From contig JAUJOK010000010.1 in the NCBI GenBank assembly GCA_030447685.1, positions 9,244-73,243 of the forward strand: 64,000 nt of DNA, written 5' to 3'. The position numbers and the translations under genes are program-made. Source of the DNA: Armatimonadaceae bacterium (lineage in GTDB: Bacteria; Armatimonadota; Armatimonadia; Armatimonadales; Armatimonadaceae). Below the pieces are notes generated by a model. It had not been told where the DNA came from. It made no database searches and saw only the letters and a list, made by a program, of their open reading frames with translations. This document shows, one piece after another, positions 18,263 to 27,224 of this stretch (within the stretch, counting starts at the first letter, position 1; each line of letters opens with the position of its first letter).

Positions 18263-19867
18263 ATGATCGACGGTTATAGCACGACGAACGACTGGCAGCG
18301 CCACACCGGCGGCGTGTGCGTGCTGCCGGTCGGCTCGTTTGAGCAGCACGGCGCGCATCTGCCCCTCGCCACCGACATCCTGTGCGCGGAATTCTTCGCT
18401 GAAATGCTGGCGCAGGAGTTACCCGCTGCCCTGCTCCCGGCGCTGCCCTTCGGGACCTGCATGGAGCACAGCGGCTTTCGCGGGTCCGTTTCCCTGCGGC
18501 CCGAGACCCTGATGCAGATCGTTCGGGATGTCGCGGACGAGATGGAGCGGCAGCAGTTCCGGGCGCTGGTCATCGTCAACGGCCACGGCGGGAACTTCGC
18601 CCTGGGGCCGGTGGTGCGCGACATCAACCGCCGGGACCGGCCCCTCAAACTGCTGCTTGTGGATTGGTGGGAACAGGCGCAGCGGGGCGCCGTCCTGGAG
18701 GGCGGCGACCGGGGACTGGATTTTCACGCCGGGGAGATGGAGACATCGGTTGTCCTGGCGCTGCGCCCCGACCTGGTCCGTCCCGAATCCGCCGACCGGC
18801 AGGAGGTTCCGCCGGAGCCGTTCCCGCTGGTGCAGCGCGACCTGAACAGTTTCGGCATCGGCCATTTCAGCCCCGGCGGCGTGGTCGGCTATCCCTCGTT
18901 GGCTTCGGCGCAAAAGGGGCAGGCAATTATCCGGTCAGTCCGGGAACGGCTGATTCCGTATGTGCAGGACCGTCTTCAGCGCCTGACCGAGCAGCCGCGC
19001 TATGCCGGGCGGGGCGGCATCGCCGTGCGGGCAATGGAGCCGGGAGACATTGCGGACGGGATGCGCTTAAAGACCCTGGCAGGCTGGAATCAGACCGAAG
19101 AGGACTGGCGCTTATTCCTGGAGGGGCCATCGCCCGCCGCCTTCGTGGCGGTGCAGGAGGGCAGCGTCGTCGGCAGCGTGGCCGCCATCCGCTACGGCGA
19201 CGATTTGGCCTGGATCGGTATGATGCTGGTCGACCCGGCCTTCCGCCGCATGGGCATCGGTCGCCTGCTTTTCGAACACGCCGTCGCGAGCGTAACCTCT
19301 AATCATGTCATCAAGCTGGACGCCACCCCCACGGGCAAGGAGCTGTACGATAGAATGGGCTTTGTCGATGAGAGCCGTCTTCAGCGCCTTACCCATGTCT
19401 GCCTGCCTGTATTACCCGAGCCTGCGGGCGACGACGGCCTGCGCGTTGTTACCGAGGAGGTCTGGTCAGGCATCGAGGCGCTGGACCGGGCCGTCTTCGG
19501 CGCTGACCGTAGGCGCGTTCTGCGGGCGCTGGCCGCGCAGGACCCGCCGGGGGCGTTCTGCCTGGTCCGCGCGGAGCGGGTCGAGGGCTTCTGCTTCGGC
19601 AGGCGCGGCACGAACTATCATCAGATCGGCCCGGTCGTCGCCGGTTGCACTGAAGACGCCATCCTCCTGGCGACGGCGGCGATGCGCCGCCTGGGGGGAC
19701 GCCCCGCCGTAATAGACGTGCCGGATGCCCAGCCGGAATTCCTCCGCTGGCTGACCGATCTGGGTTTTGCCCGCCAGCGGCCCTTCATTCGGATGGTGCG
19801 CGCTCCGGCTCCCGCGTCCCCTCCTCAAAATCGTCTCTTCGCGATTTGCGGGCCGGAGTTCGGGTAA
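18263..19867 (+). CDS. Creatininase-like amidohydrolase fused to a two-part GNAT acetyltransferase
   Basis: 534 residues from ATG 18263, 4 nt after the DUF4091 stop. Residues 1-245 are a creatininase/formamide-hydrolase domain with metal motifs PVGSFEQHGAHLPLATD (Glu27, His29, Asp38), VNGHGGN (105-111) and FHAGEMETS (Glu158). Residues 252-385 are a GNAT domain with the acetyl-CoA loop VDPAFRRMGIGRLLFEHA (323-340). Residues 395-515 resemble the degenerate C-terminal GNAT half (Acetyltransf_18 type). Creatininase homologues are usually ~250 residues and stand alone, so the fusion is unusual. The frame is intact through the junction, so it is not an assembly artefact of two genes. Combined function, perhaps amide hydrolysis plus amine acetylation, is speculation. 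Confidence 0.85.
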   Translation: MIDGYSTTNDWQRHTGGVCVLPVGSFEQHGAHLPLATDILCAEFFAEMLAQELPAALLPALPFGTCMEHSGFRGSVSLRPETLMQIVRDVADEMERQQFRALVIVNGHGGNFALGPVVRDINRRDRPLKLLLVDWWEQAQRGAVLEGGDRGLDFHAGEMETSVVLALRPDLVRPESADRQEVPPEPFPLVQRDLNSFGIGHFSPGGVVGYPSLASAQKGQAIIRSVRERLIPYVQDRLQRLTEQPRYAGRGGIAVRAMEPGDIADGMRLKTLAGWNQTEEDWRLFLEGPSPAAFVAVQEGSVVGSVAAIRYGDDLAWIGMMLVDPAFRRMGIGRLLFEHAVASVTSNHVIKLDATPTGKELYDRMGFVDESRLQRLTHVCLPVLPEPAGDDGLRVVTEEVWSGIEALDRAVFGADRRRVLRALAAQDPPGAFCLVRAERVEGFCFGRRGTNYHQIGPVVAGCTEDAILLATAAMRRLGGRPAVIDVPDAQPEFLRWLTDLGFARQRPFIRMVRAPAPASPPQNRLFAICGPEFG

Positions 19868-19918
19868 GGATGCACCAACCGCACAAATCACGCAAAGAAA
19901 AGAGCAGGAGCAAGCAGC

Positions 19919-20926
19919 ATGCAGTCGCGTAATATCGTGTTCGCCGGGGAAAATCAGGTCGAGGTGCGCGAAGAGCCGGTTCGGGAACCGGGGCCGGGTG
20001 AGGCGCTGGTGCAGGCGCACAAGACACTTATCAGCACGGGAACGGAAGGCATCATCCTGAGCCGACTGTACGAGAGCGGTACGCACTGGGACGATTGGGT
20101 GAGGTTCCCCTTCACGCCCGGATACAGCTTCGCAGGCCGGGTGATAGCTGTGGGCAGCGATGTCGGCGAAGTGCGGGTGGGCGACCGGGTGGCGGCGCGG
20201 GTCAATCACCGGGAGTTCGCGGTGGTTAAAACGGCGCAGTTGCACCCTATTCCGGAAAAGGTGAGTGATGAGGAAGCCGCCTGGCTGGGGCTGGCGAGCA
20301 TCGTGCAGAACGGTGTGCGCCGCGCACCGCACGAGATGGGCGATAAAGTCGTCGTTGTCGGGGTGGGATTGCTGGGGCAGCTTGTGGTTCAGTACGTCCG
20401 CCTGATGGGTGCGCGGCAGATTATTGTCATCGATCCGGCGTCAAAGCGCGTGGAGATGGCCTGCGCGCATGGCGCTACCGACGCATTGACCATGCCCGTC
20501 GAGGCCGCGCGCGAGAAGGTGCTGGAGCTAACGGGCGGAGGTGCCGATGTGGTCTACGATGCGACCGGCAACGCCGCCGTGCTGGAGAATGCTCTGCCCC
20601 TGGTCCGGCGGTTGGGCTGCCTGCTTCTGCTCGGGGACACAGGGACGCCCTCGCGGCAGCGGCTGACGCGCGATGTGGTGCCGCGCGGCCTTCGTATCAT
20701 CGGCGCGCACGACAACAATCCGCCCGCCGCCACATCGGAGCACGCGCGATGGAGCCATCGGGAGATGATCCAGCTCTTCTTCACTTATGTGATGCGAGGC
20801 GACATGCGCGTGGCCGACCTGGTGACACACCGGTACGCCCCGAAGGACGCTCCGGAAGCCTATCGTCTGCTCCGCGAGGAGCGGTCGGAGGCGATGGGCG
20901 TTCTCTTCGACTGGCTCCCGGTATAG
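19919..20926 (+). CDS. Zinc-free MDR-family dehydrogenase
   Basis: 335 residues, AGGAG (19906-19910) before the ATG. This is a medium-chain dehydrogenase/reductase: GroES-like N-domain to about residue 135, then Rossmann nucleotide-binding domain with VVVGVGLLGQLVVQ and IDPASKRVEMA. The usual catalytic zinc Cys (CGTD) is replaced by ISTGTEG, and the four structural-zinc cysteines are missing, as in BchC-like and other STGTE-type MDR proteins. Probably an NAD(P)-dependent oxidoreductase of a sugar or polyol. It follows the creatininase fusion by 51 nt on the same strand. Confidence 0.85.
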   Translation: MQSRNIVFAGENQVEVREEPVREPGPGEALVQAHKTLISTGTEGIILSRLYESGTHWDDWVRFPFTPGYSFAGRVIAVGSDVGEVRVGDRVAARVNHREFAVVKTAQLHPIPEKVSDEEAAWLGLASIVQNGVRRAPHEMGDKVVVVGVGLLGQLVVQYVRLMGARQIIVIDPASKRVEMACAHGATDALTMPVEAAREKVLELTGGGADVVYDATGNAAVLENALPLVRRLGCLLLLGDTGTPSRQRLTRDVVPRGLRIIGAHDNNPPAATSEHARWSHREMIQLFFTYVMRGDMRVADLVTHRYAPKDAPEAYRLLREERSEAMGVLFDWLPV

Positions 20927-20940
20927 TGCTTGTTCTTACC

Positions 20941-21090
20941 CCGGAGTGTGGACACTCCGGTCTGTGGGGCAGCTACGCTGCCAACCGTCCTGCGGACGGG
21001 ATACGCGTTCTGTTCTCCCGTCCGCAGGATGGTTGGCCCGCAGGCGATGGTCGCCCGAAGGCCCCATAGCCCGGCCTGTTCATAGGCCGG
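20941..21090 (+). promoter_or_regulatory. Highly structured intergenic region upstream of nagB
   Basis: Five nested or consecutive hairpins fill the gap between the MDR gene and nagB: an 8-bp stem 20941-20960; an outer stem CTGTGGGGC (20962-20970) with GCCCCATAG (21061-21069); inside it a 4-bp stem 20970-20980, a 21-bp stem (20981-21001 with 21016-21036, one G-U, 14-nt loop) and a 5-bp stem 21043-21055; then a 7-bp stem 21071-21090. The nagB ribosome site follows at 21102. It could be a terminator/processing structure, an RNA regulator or a mobile repeat. I do not recognise a known riboswitch. Confidence 0.6.
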
Positions 21091-21112
21091 AAGAACGGAA
21101 TAGGAGGAAACC

Positions 21113-21856
21113 ATGCAGGTAGTGATCAGCGAAACCAAGCGGGAACTGGGGCGGCAAGCGGCGCAGAACGGGGCCGAAAAAATCCGACGGACGCTTGCCG
21201 AGCGCGGGACCGCGAACATCGTGGTGGCGACCGGAGCCTCGCAGTTCGAGATGCTGGACGAATTGGTGGCAACGGAACAGATCGACTGGAGCCGTGTGAC
21301 GGGCTTCCATCTCGACGAGTACGTGGGCCTGCCGATGACGCACCCGGCGTCATTCCGCAAGTACCTGAAGGAGCGGTTTGTCGGCAGGCTGCCACAGCCG
21401 CTCGCCGCCTTTCACTACATAGACGGCGAAGGCGATGTCGCGGCGGAGTGCCACAGGCTCGGCCAGATCATCAGCGCCCATCCCATTGATGTGGCTTTCG
21501 TCGGAATCGGGGAGAACGGACACCTGGCGTTCAACGACCCGCCCGCAGACTTCGAGACGGAGGTTCCCTACCTGGTGGTAAATCTGGACGAAGCCTGCCG
21601 CCGCCAGCAGTTCGGCGAGGGCTGGTTCCCGAGTATGGAAGCCGTCCCCGCTCAGGCGATCTCCATGTCGATCCGCCAGATACTGAAGTCGAAGGCGATT
21701 GTTTGCAGCGTGCCGGACGCCCGTAAGGCCGAGGCCGTTCGGGCGTCGCTGGAGGGTCAGGTAACGCCCGGCGTTCCCGCCTCCATCCTACAGCGGCACG
21801 AGGATACGACGGTCTATCTGGATTCCGCGTCGGCGGCGCTGCTCAGCAGCCGCTGA
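21113..21856 (+). CDS. nagB: Glucosamine-6-phosphate deaminase-like protein
   Basis: 247 residues, AGGAGG (21102-21107) 5 nt before ATG. NagB motifs are clear: [12 protein letters not shown] (phosphate loop), [13 protein letters not shown] containing the catalytic Asp, [18 protein letters not shown], and the C-terminal [11 protein letters not shown]. The enzyme converts glucosamine-6-phosphate to fructose-6-phosphate and ammonia. It faces nagA tail to tail with 1 nt between the stops (21856/21858). It could instead be a 6-phosphogluconolactonase-like relative, but the LDEY and [12 protein letters not shown] motifs favour NagB. Confidence 0.88.
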   Translation: MQVVISETKRELGRQAAQNGAEKIRRTLAERGTANIVVATGASQFEMLDELVATEQIDWSRVTGFHLDEYVGLPMTHPASFRKYLKERFVGRLPQPLAAFHYIDGEGDVAAECHRLGQIISAHPIDVAFVGIGENGHLAFNDPPADFETEVPYLVVNLDEACRRQQFGEGWFPSMEAVPAQAISMSIRQILKSKAIVCSVPDARKAEAVRASLEGQVTPGVPASILQRHEDTTVYLDSASAALLSSR

Positions 21857-21857
21857 C

Positions 21858-22784
21858 CTATCCGGCGGGTTCGAGCGAGCGGCGCGGGTTCGTTACCGTC
21901 AGGAGCAGGGCGTCCTCGCGGGACAGGCCGACGCGCTCCACCAGATTGGCGACGCTCTGGCGCATGGTCACGACCGCCCCGATAAGATGCGAACCGTCGG
22001 GCGCGCGGGCGACCAGGTCCGGCCCGATCACCAGGTCCCATCGCCCCAGCGTGTACCGCCCCGGCCCCAGGCTGGCCGGTGCTATCGCGTCGGTCACGAC
22101 CACGCAGCGGTCAAGACCCGCCGCCCGCAGGTAGTTTCCCAGAGCAGGGAAGGCGACGTGCGCGCCGTCGGCGATGAAGCAGAGCCACAGCCGGTCGCAG
22201 AGGCTCAGCGCCTTCTGGATGATGTTATCATGGCGGTGCATCTGCATCGGGCAGCCGTTGCCCAGATGGGTGAACATCGTCAGCCCGGCGTCTATAGCCG
22301 CCTCCAGTTCGTCCAGGCTCGGGTTGCAGTGCCCGGCGGAGACGGTGATTCCCCGTTCCGCCACTATCCGCGTCACCTTCAGGCCCGCATCGCGCTCAGG
22401 CGCGAGCGTCACCAGGCGCGCCAGCCCACCGGCGGCGTCTAAGAGGCGCTCCATCGCGTCCGGTTCTGCGGGCCGGATGGCGTCCTCCGGGTGCGCGCCG
22501 CGATAGCCTGCGGTTTCGTTCAGGAACGGCCCCTCGATGTGGATGCCCGTGATAAGCTTTTGCGCTAATGGATCCTGCTCCCGCAGCGCCACCAGGTTCT
22601 TCAGGCGATGGACCATCTTATCGACGTGCTCGGTCACGATGGTAGCCAGGATTCCGGCGACGCCGTCCGCGCTCAGCCGCTCGCAGACGGCGTGCAGATC
22701 GTCCGCCGTCAAAGCGTCCTGGTTGAAATCTATACCGGCGTAGCCATTGACCTGTAAATCGAAAAAGCCGCTCTCGCTGTCCAT
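21858..22784 (-). CDS. nagA: N-acetylglucosamine-6-phosphate deacetylase-like amidohydrolase
   Basis: 308 residues, shorter than classical NagA (about 380) because the N-terminal beta-sandwich strands are nearly absent. Motifs in order: FFDLQVNGYAGIDFN, GIHIEGPFLNETAGYRGAH, VSAGHCNPS, MFTHLGNGCPMQMHRHDN (family norm THLFNAM), FIADGAHV and VVTDAIAP with the catalytic Asp. It deacetylates GlcNAc-6-phosphate to feed NagB. The Gly-Cys-Pro-Met-Gln loop instead of Phe-Asn-Ala-Met suggests a divergent subfamily, so a different acetyl-amino sugar is possible. It starts 12 nt after the stop of the Gfo/Idh gene and is co-transcribed with it. Confidence 0.87.
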   Translation of the reverse strand: MDSESGFFDLQVNGYAGIDFNQDALTADDLHAVCERLSADGVAGILATIVTEHVDKMVHRLKNLVALREQDPLAQKLITGIHIEGPFLNETAGYRGAHPEDAIRPAEPDAMERLLDAAGGLARLVTLAPERDAGLKVTRIVAERGITVSAGHCNPSLDELEAAIDAGLTMFTHLGNGCPMQMHRHDNIIQKALSLCDRLWLCFIADGAHVAFPALGNYLRAAGLDRCVVVTDAIAPASLGPGRYTLGRWDLVIGPDLVARAPDGSHLIGAVVTMRQSVANLVERVGLSREDALLLTVTNPRRSLEPAG

Positions 22785-22796
22785 CGTTCGTCTCCG

Positions 22797-23960
22797 TTAT
22801 CCGTCGAAGCCGTTGAGGGAAACCACTTCGTTATTGTCGCGGCTGCGGATGGCGGCGTGGCAAAGCACGCTGGCGCGTAAGCCGTCTTCCGCTGCGGCGT
22901 TCTCGGGTTTCTCGTTCGTGAGAATACGCTCCGCGAAGTGGTCGAGCGCTGGAAGCCAGCCTTTATTCACCATGTAGTTCCACAGCGGCCCGGTCTGGTT
23001 CAGGTAGCGCCGCATCTCTTGCGCGTCCGGTGCGGGTTCCCCCGATAGCGCGTCCGCCGCCTCCGCTTCGTTTCGCAGCGCCCAGCCCATGCGCCGAAGC
23101 GCAAACAGGGCCGCCGCCCCTTCCGCCTCAAACAGGTACTTGTGCGTGAACTCGCGGTCCGGGTGCGTGTGCCCGGCGAAACGCAGTACCGGCTCCCGGT
23201 GCGCGAAACCGAATGTCCGCAGCTCCACGAAATCCTCGACCGTGACCGCGCCTTTCTCCGTAATCACCTCCAGCCGTTCCTTCGGCAGGTCCATTGTCGC
23301 GTAACCGCTGCTCATGATGGACGCGACGCAGCCGGAACGGAACTTCAGCGTAATGATCTCGTCGTCCGGTCGCGACTCGACACAATAAACGGAGGCTGCC
23401 TCGGAGCCGGTGAGCCACCGCAAAAGGTCGAAGATATGGCAGACCTCATGGATAACACGCACCCTCGGCGGGTAGCTCTTACCCCAGCGCCAGTAGTCGT
23501 CGCTGAGCCGGTAGTGGATGTTCCACGGGCCTCCCTCCGCCGCGACGATCTCCTTCGCCTTGCGATACGCGGGCGCGAAGCGCCGGTTGAAGCCGACCGC
23601 AACGAACCGGCCCGTTTCTTTTTGCGCCGCCACCACGGCAGCACACTCGTCGCTGGTGCTCGCAAGCGGTTTCTCCACATAGACATGCTTTCCCGCCTGA
23701 AGCGCTTCAATGGTCAGAGACGCCTGCATGTCTTCGCGGGTCGCGACGACCACGGCCTGTATCTCCGGGTCGGACAGCAGGCTCCGGTAGTCGGTGGTGG
23801 CGTGGGGGATAGCATACTGCCGCTGCGCCTGCTGGAGCGCATCCGGGCGCACATCGCACACGGACTTCAGCGTTACGTGCGGCGCGCGTGTAAGGTTGGG
23901 CAGGTGCTGCGACTGCGCGATTCCGCCCGCGCCGATCAAGCCGAAAACCACTTGCTGCAT
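22797..23960 (-). CDS. Gfo/Idh/MocA family oxidoreductase
   Basis: 387 residues, AAAGGAA before the ATG. The NAD(P)-binding motif GLIGAGGIAQSQH is at residues 7-19 and the conserved EKPLAST near residue 95, with the C-terminal beta-sheet domain IHEVCHIFDLLRWLTG. The family oxidises or epimerises sugars and polyols, or acts on nucleotide sugars. It is transcribed with nagA, which suggests a role in processing an amino sugar. It diverges from the second Gfo/Idh gene at 24075; the 114-nt gap should contain both promoters. Confidence 0.9.
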   Translation of the reverse strand: MQQVVFGLIGAGGIAQSQHLPNLTRAPHVTLKSVCDVRPDALQQAQRQYAIPHATTDYRSLLSDPEIQAVVVATREDMQASLTIEALQAGKHVYVEKPLASTSDECAAVVAAQKETGRFVAVGFNRRFAPAYRKAKEIVAAEGGPWNIHYRLSDDYWRWGKSYPPRVRVIHEVCHIFDLLRWLTGSEAASVYCVESRPDDEIITLKFRSGCVASIMSSGYATMDLPKERLEVITEKGAVTVEDFVELRTFGFAHREPVLRFAGHTHPDREFTHKYLFEAEGAAALFALRRMGWALRNEAEAADALSGEPAPDAQEMRRYLNQTGPLWNYMVNKGWLPALDHFAERILTNEKPENAAAEDGLRASVLCHAAIRSRDNNEVVSLNGFDG

Positions 23961-24074
23961 GTCAAGTTCCTTTCGGGAAGGCTGTTCGCCGGGAGGAGGT
24001 ATCTATCCTGCGAAAAAGCAAATAAAGCGGTGATATGGCGTGACGAATCCGTGGAGAAAGGAAGAAGCAAAGCG

Positions 24075-25076
24075 ATGGCAGCGCCGCGCGCAGTTCGGAT
24101 CGGTCTTATCGGCACGGGAGGCATCGGGCAGGCGCACATTCGCCGACTGGTGCAGATTCCAGAGGCGCATATCGTCGCTCTGTGCGACATTGTTGAGGAA
24201 AAGGCGCGGACGGTCGCCGCGCCGCTGGACGTGCCGGTTTATACGGACGGCGCGAAGATGATCGCCGAGGCCGCGATGGACGCGCTATATATCTGCGTAC
24301 CACCGGATCAGCACGGCGAGATGGAGATACAGGCCGCGCAAAAAGGTCTGCATCTCTTTGTCGAGAAGCCCGTCAACCTGTACCTGGACCGGGGAATGCG
24401 GGCCTGGCAGGCGATAAAAGCGGCGGGTGTGATGACACAATCCGGCTACAGCTTCCGCTATCTGGCCCCGAGCCTGCAGCTAAAGCAGTTCCTGGAAGAT
24501 AAGCCGGTCGGCACGGCGAGCGCCGTCCGCTGGGGCGGCATTCCCCGCACGCCCTGGTGGCGCAAATACGACGAATCCGGCGGCCAGTTGGTGGAGATGA
24601 CCACCCACCAGGTAGACCTGCTGCGCTGGGTGATGGGCGAAGTGGAAGCGGTATCGGCCAGCTACTCCTTTCACCGCCTTTTCGCGGATCAGCCCGACAT
24701 CACCGTGCCGGATACGCAGGCGGCACTCCTGCACTTCCGGTCCGGCGCGTCCGCCGTCGTCACCACTTCCTGCGCCCTGGGCAGGGGATTCCGCAGCGAA
24801 ATGGAGTTCGTCATCCGGGACGCGCGCGTCGTCTGGAAGGCGGACGGCGTAAAGGTCGAGCCGGACGATGCCTATACGCTTCCACCCCCGACGGACGAAA
24901 CGCCGAGCATTGACGCCGCGTTCGTTCGCGCCGTCGCCAGCCAGAACCCGGTCTTTCTGCGCAGCCCGTATGACGATGCGCTTCGCTCCGCCGCCGTGAC
25001 ACTGGCCGCCAACCTTTCAGCGGAAAACGGGGGGCGTCTGGTGCGGATGGACGAGCTTTTAGGGGGCCTGGCGTAA
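24075..25076 (+). CDS. Gfo/Idh/MocA family oxidoreductase
   Basis: 333 residues. ATG 24075 is chosen because it directly precedes the nucleotide-binding strand VRIGLIGTGGIGQAH and has AAGGAAG upstream; an upstream extension of the same frame is only the shadow of the divergent gene. VEKPVNL holds the conserved Lys. The C-terminal domain shows QLVEMTTHQVDLLRWVMG with the catalytic His candidate. It is followed 24 nt later by a xylose-isomerase-like protein, the frequent pair in inositol and uncommon-sugar pathways. Confidence 0.9.
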   Translation: MAAPRAVRIGLIGTGGIGQAHIRRLVQIPEAHIVALCDIVEEKARTVAAPLDVPVYTDGAKMIAEAAMDALYICVPPDQHGEMEIQAAQKGLHLFVEKPVNLYLDRGMRAWQAIKAAGVMTQSGYSFRYLAPSLQLKQFLEDKPVGTASAVRWGGIPRTPWWRKYDESGGQLVEMTTHQVDLLRWVMGEVEAVSASYSFHRLFADQPDITVPDTQAALLHFRSGASAVVTTSCALGRGFRSEMEFVIRDARVVWKADGVKVEPDDAYTLPPPTDETPSIDAAFVRAVASQNPVFLRSPYDDALRSAAVTLAANLSAENGGRLVRMDELLGGLA

Positions 25077-25100
25077 GAGACCCCGGAAAGGATGACCCGA

Positions 25101-25886
25101 ATGGAAATCGGATCGTGTGCGGCTCAGGTGGTCGGCGCGGATTTGGAAGCGAAGATGGCCGCGCTGAAATCCATAGGCTTCGACTTTATCGAACCGGCGT
25201 GGCGCGAAGACGACAAGCCCTTGCTCGGGGAAGCCCTTGGAAACGAGCTGCGGAAACAGGGCGAGCGGACAGGCTGCCCGGTACGCTCGGCAATATTGAG
25301 TACCTTCACCGGCACCGGGGCGCGCCGCGACGAGGCCGCGCGGGCAGGCGACCTCCATGTGCTCCTGCGCGCCTGCGAAACGCTGGCGGCGGCGGGCGGC
25401 GACGTTCTGCTGCTGCCGAACCGGGCGGCGGCGAACGGGCCGGACTATGACGCGGGGTATACAGCCTTTCTGCGCGAAGCCGGGGACCGCGCCGCGACCT
25501 TTGGGGTAAAACTGGGCATCGAGCATATTCCCGCCAGCAAATACCGCAACTCCGCCGCCGCCGTTTTTGAACTGGCGGAGATGGTGGACCATCCCCATGT
25601 CGGTGTGTATTTCGATATTGCCAACGGTCTATATATTGACGAAGACCCGCTGGAAGCGGCGCGAAAGGTAGCGCCGCGCGTGGTTCAGTACCACGTGAAG
25701 GATTATGCGCGCGGCGGGCGTTCCTTTGAGGCGATGCCTTTGCGTCAGGTCAAAGAGGTAATGGACGCGGCGGGCTTCCGGGGTCGCGTGGCGACGGAGA
25801 TCGGGCCGACGGAAGCATCGCCGGATGCGCAGACGAATGCGCACCTGGAGGCCGCCCTGACGGTGCTGCGGCAGAACGGCTTTTGA
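25101..25886 (+). CDS. Sugar phosphate isomerase/epimerase (xylose-isomerase-like TIM barrel)
   Basis: 261 residues from ATG 25101; the alternative ATG at 25092 overlaps the ribosome site GGAAAGGA, so 25101 is preferred. AP_endonuc_2-type barrel motifs: IGFDFIEPAW, GVKLGIEHI (metal Glu), VGVYFDIANG (metal Asp), VVQYHVKDYA (metal His) and ATEIG (second Glu). It probably interconverts a keto/aldo sugar or acts on the 3-keto product of the Gfo/Idh protein encoded just upstream. Substrate cannot be named. Confidence 0.87.
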   Translation: MEIGSCAAQVVGADLEAKMAALKSIGFDFIEPAWREDDKPLLGEALGNELRKQGERTGCPVRSAILSTFTGTGARRDEAARAGDLHVLLRACETLAAAGGDVLLLPNRAAANGPDYDAGYTAFLREAGDRAATFGVKLGIEHIPASKYRNSAAAVFELAEMVDHPHVGVYFDIANGLYIDEDPLEAARKVAPRVVQYHVKDYARGGRSFEAMPLRQVKEVMDAAGFRGRVATEIGPTEASPDAQTNAHLEAALTVLRQNGF

Positions 25887-25910
25887 TAGGGGAGAAAGTT
25901 TAATTCTCCC

Positions 25911-27044
25911 TCACACCCATTTTTGCAGCCATTCCCAGGCTTCGTCCTGCATCGCGCTGTTGAACTCGTGCGGCGTGTCGTACAGACGCGTGCGCAGCTT
26001 TTCGGGAATCCCGGCCTTATTATAACAGGCGGTAAGTTTGTCGAAGCTCGCGTGCACGCCGTCCAGATCAAACAGCGCGTCCTTGCTGCCGTTAATCACC
26101 AGCAGCGCCGACGGCATGGCCAGCGAGGCCACATCCGGGTAGTCCAGGAATCGGTACAGGCCGGGAACCAGCTTGGTGTGACCGACGGTGTGTTTGACGT
26201 GACGCTTGAGCTGTGCGGGAAAGGAAGCCATCCAGCCGACGACCACCGCTGCCTGGATACGGTCATCGAGGGCCGCCAGGTGGCACGAGCGCAGTCCTCC
26301 CACCGACAGCCCCACGCAGCCGATACGGCTTGGGTCCACCTCCGGGCGTGTCAGCAGGTAATCTACCGTGCGCACGTCGTCCCAGAACACCACGCCCGAC
26401 CAGGTAAAGCCCGCCGAATAGATGGTGCGCCCCACCAACGGCTCGCTCTGCCCGGCGCGCTGATTGTACGCGGCCACACGCTCCGCCGTAATGCTTCGCG
26501 GGCGGTCGCGCCAGTCGGCGGGGTCGTCATCTAAGAGAAGGCGGCGCTCTCCCCAGTAAAACATATCTATTACGATAACGACGTAGCCCCGCCGCGCCAG
26601 CACGGACGCGATACTGTTGCCCCCGTAATACCGCTGCTTGAATTGCTCCATGACCGGGTGCTCGTCCTCGACTTCAATCAGTTTTTCCTTGCCCCAGAAG
26701 TAAAAGCCGCCGTGGTCATGCAGGGCGACTATAGCCGGAGCGGGCAGCGGAACGTTTTTCGGGATAAGCACCTGCGCGGGCACCCGAATGTGGGGCGTGG
26801 TATTGAAGTAGATCTTCTCCTGGAGGTAATCGCCCCGGTCAAGCGTTTCGATAACCTCAGGCCGTGGGTCGCACGGCGGCGGGGCGTAGTGCAGGAGTTC
26901 GAGCAGTTTCCCCCGCGCCGCCTGTTTCCAGGCGGGAATCTGCGAAAACTCCGGACGCAGGAACGACAGGGGGAAATCGGATTGCACTGCCTGGCTCCGA
27001 ATAAAAGGAAACAGCGAGCCGACATCGGAGTCCGTTTCGAGCAT
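25911..27044 (-). CDS. Alpha/beta hydrolase, acetyl-xylan-esterase/dienelactone-hydrolase-like
   Basis: 377 residues from the ATG at 27044, which has GGAAGGAAG 6 nt upstream; a longer frame to 27146 lacks support. The nucleophile elbow is GLSVGGLRS, the acid lies in NGSKDALFD and the His in TPHEF. An oxyanion strand IVALHDHGGFYFWGKEK is also seen. No signal peptide. This type (Abhydrolase_7 / AXE-like) de-esterifies acetylated carbohydrates. It is convergent with the TIM-barrel gene (25 nt apart) and divergent from the isochorismatase-like gene. Confidence 0.85.
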   Translation of the reverse strand: MLETDSDVGSLFPFIRSQAVQSDFPLSFLRPEFSQIPAWKQAARGKLLELLHYAPPPCDPRPEVIETLDRGDYLQEKIYFNTTPHIRVPAQVLIPKNVPLPAPAIVALHDHGGFYFWGKEKLIEVEDEHPVMEQFKQRYYGGNSIASVLARRGYVVIVIDMFYWGERRLLLDDDPADWRDRPRSITAERVAAYNQRAGQSEPLVGRTIYSAGFTWSGVVFWDDVRTVDYLLTRPEVDPSRIGCVGLSVGGLRSCHLAALDDRIQAAVVVGWMASFPAQLKRHVKHTVGHTKLVPGLYRFLDYPDVASLAMPSALLVINGSKDALFDLDGVHASFDKLTACYNKAGIPEKLRTRLYDTPHEFNSAMQDEAWEWLQKWV

Positions 27045-27224
27045 AAGCGCTTCCTTCCGGCGGGACGGTGCCCACACCGCAACCCCCGTCCGTGATGATA
27101 TTGCGGCAGTTAGGCAGTCAGGGCGGCGTTTCCTGCGAACAATCAAAAGACGCGGCGGGGAATATAATGGCGGGAGACGCGGATGTTAAGGAGCCAATAA
27201 CACCGTTTCAAAGGAGGAACTCTC

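Noticed and set aside
20941-21090. glmS ribozyme or a known riboswitch upstream of nagB
   Set aside because: The downstream gene is nagB rather than glmS and I could not match a known conserved core; only structure is claimed.
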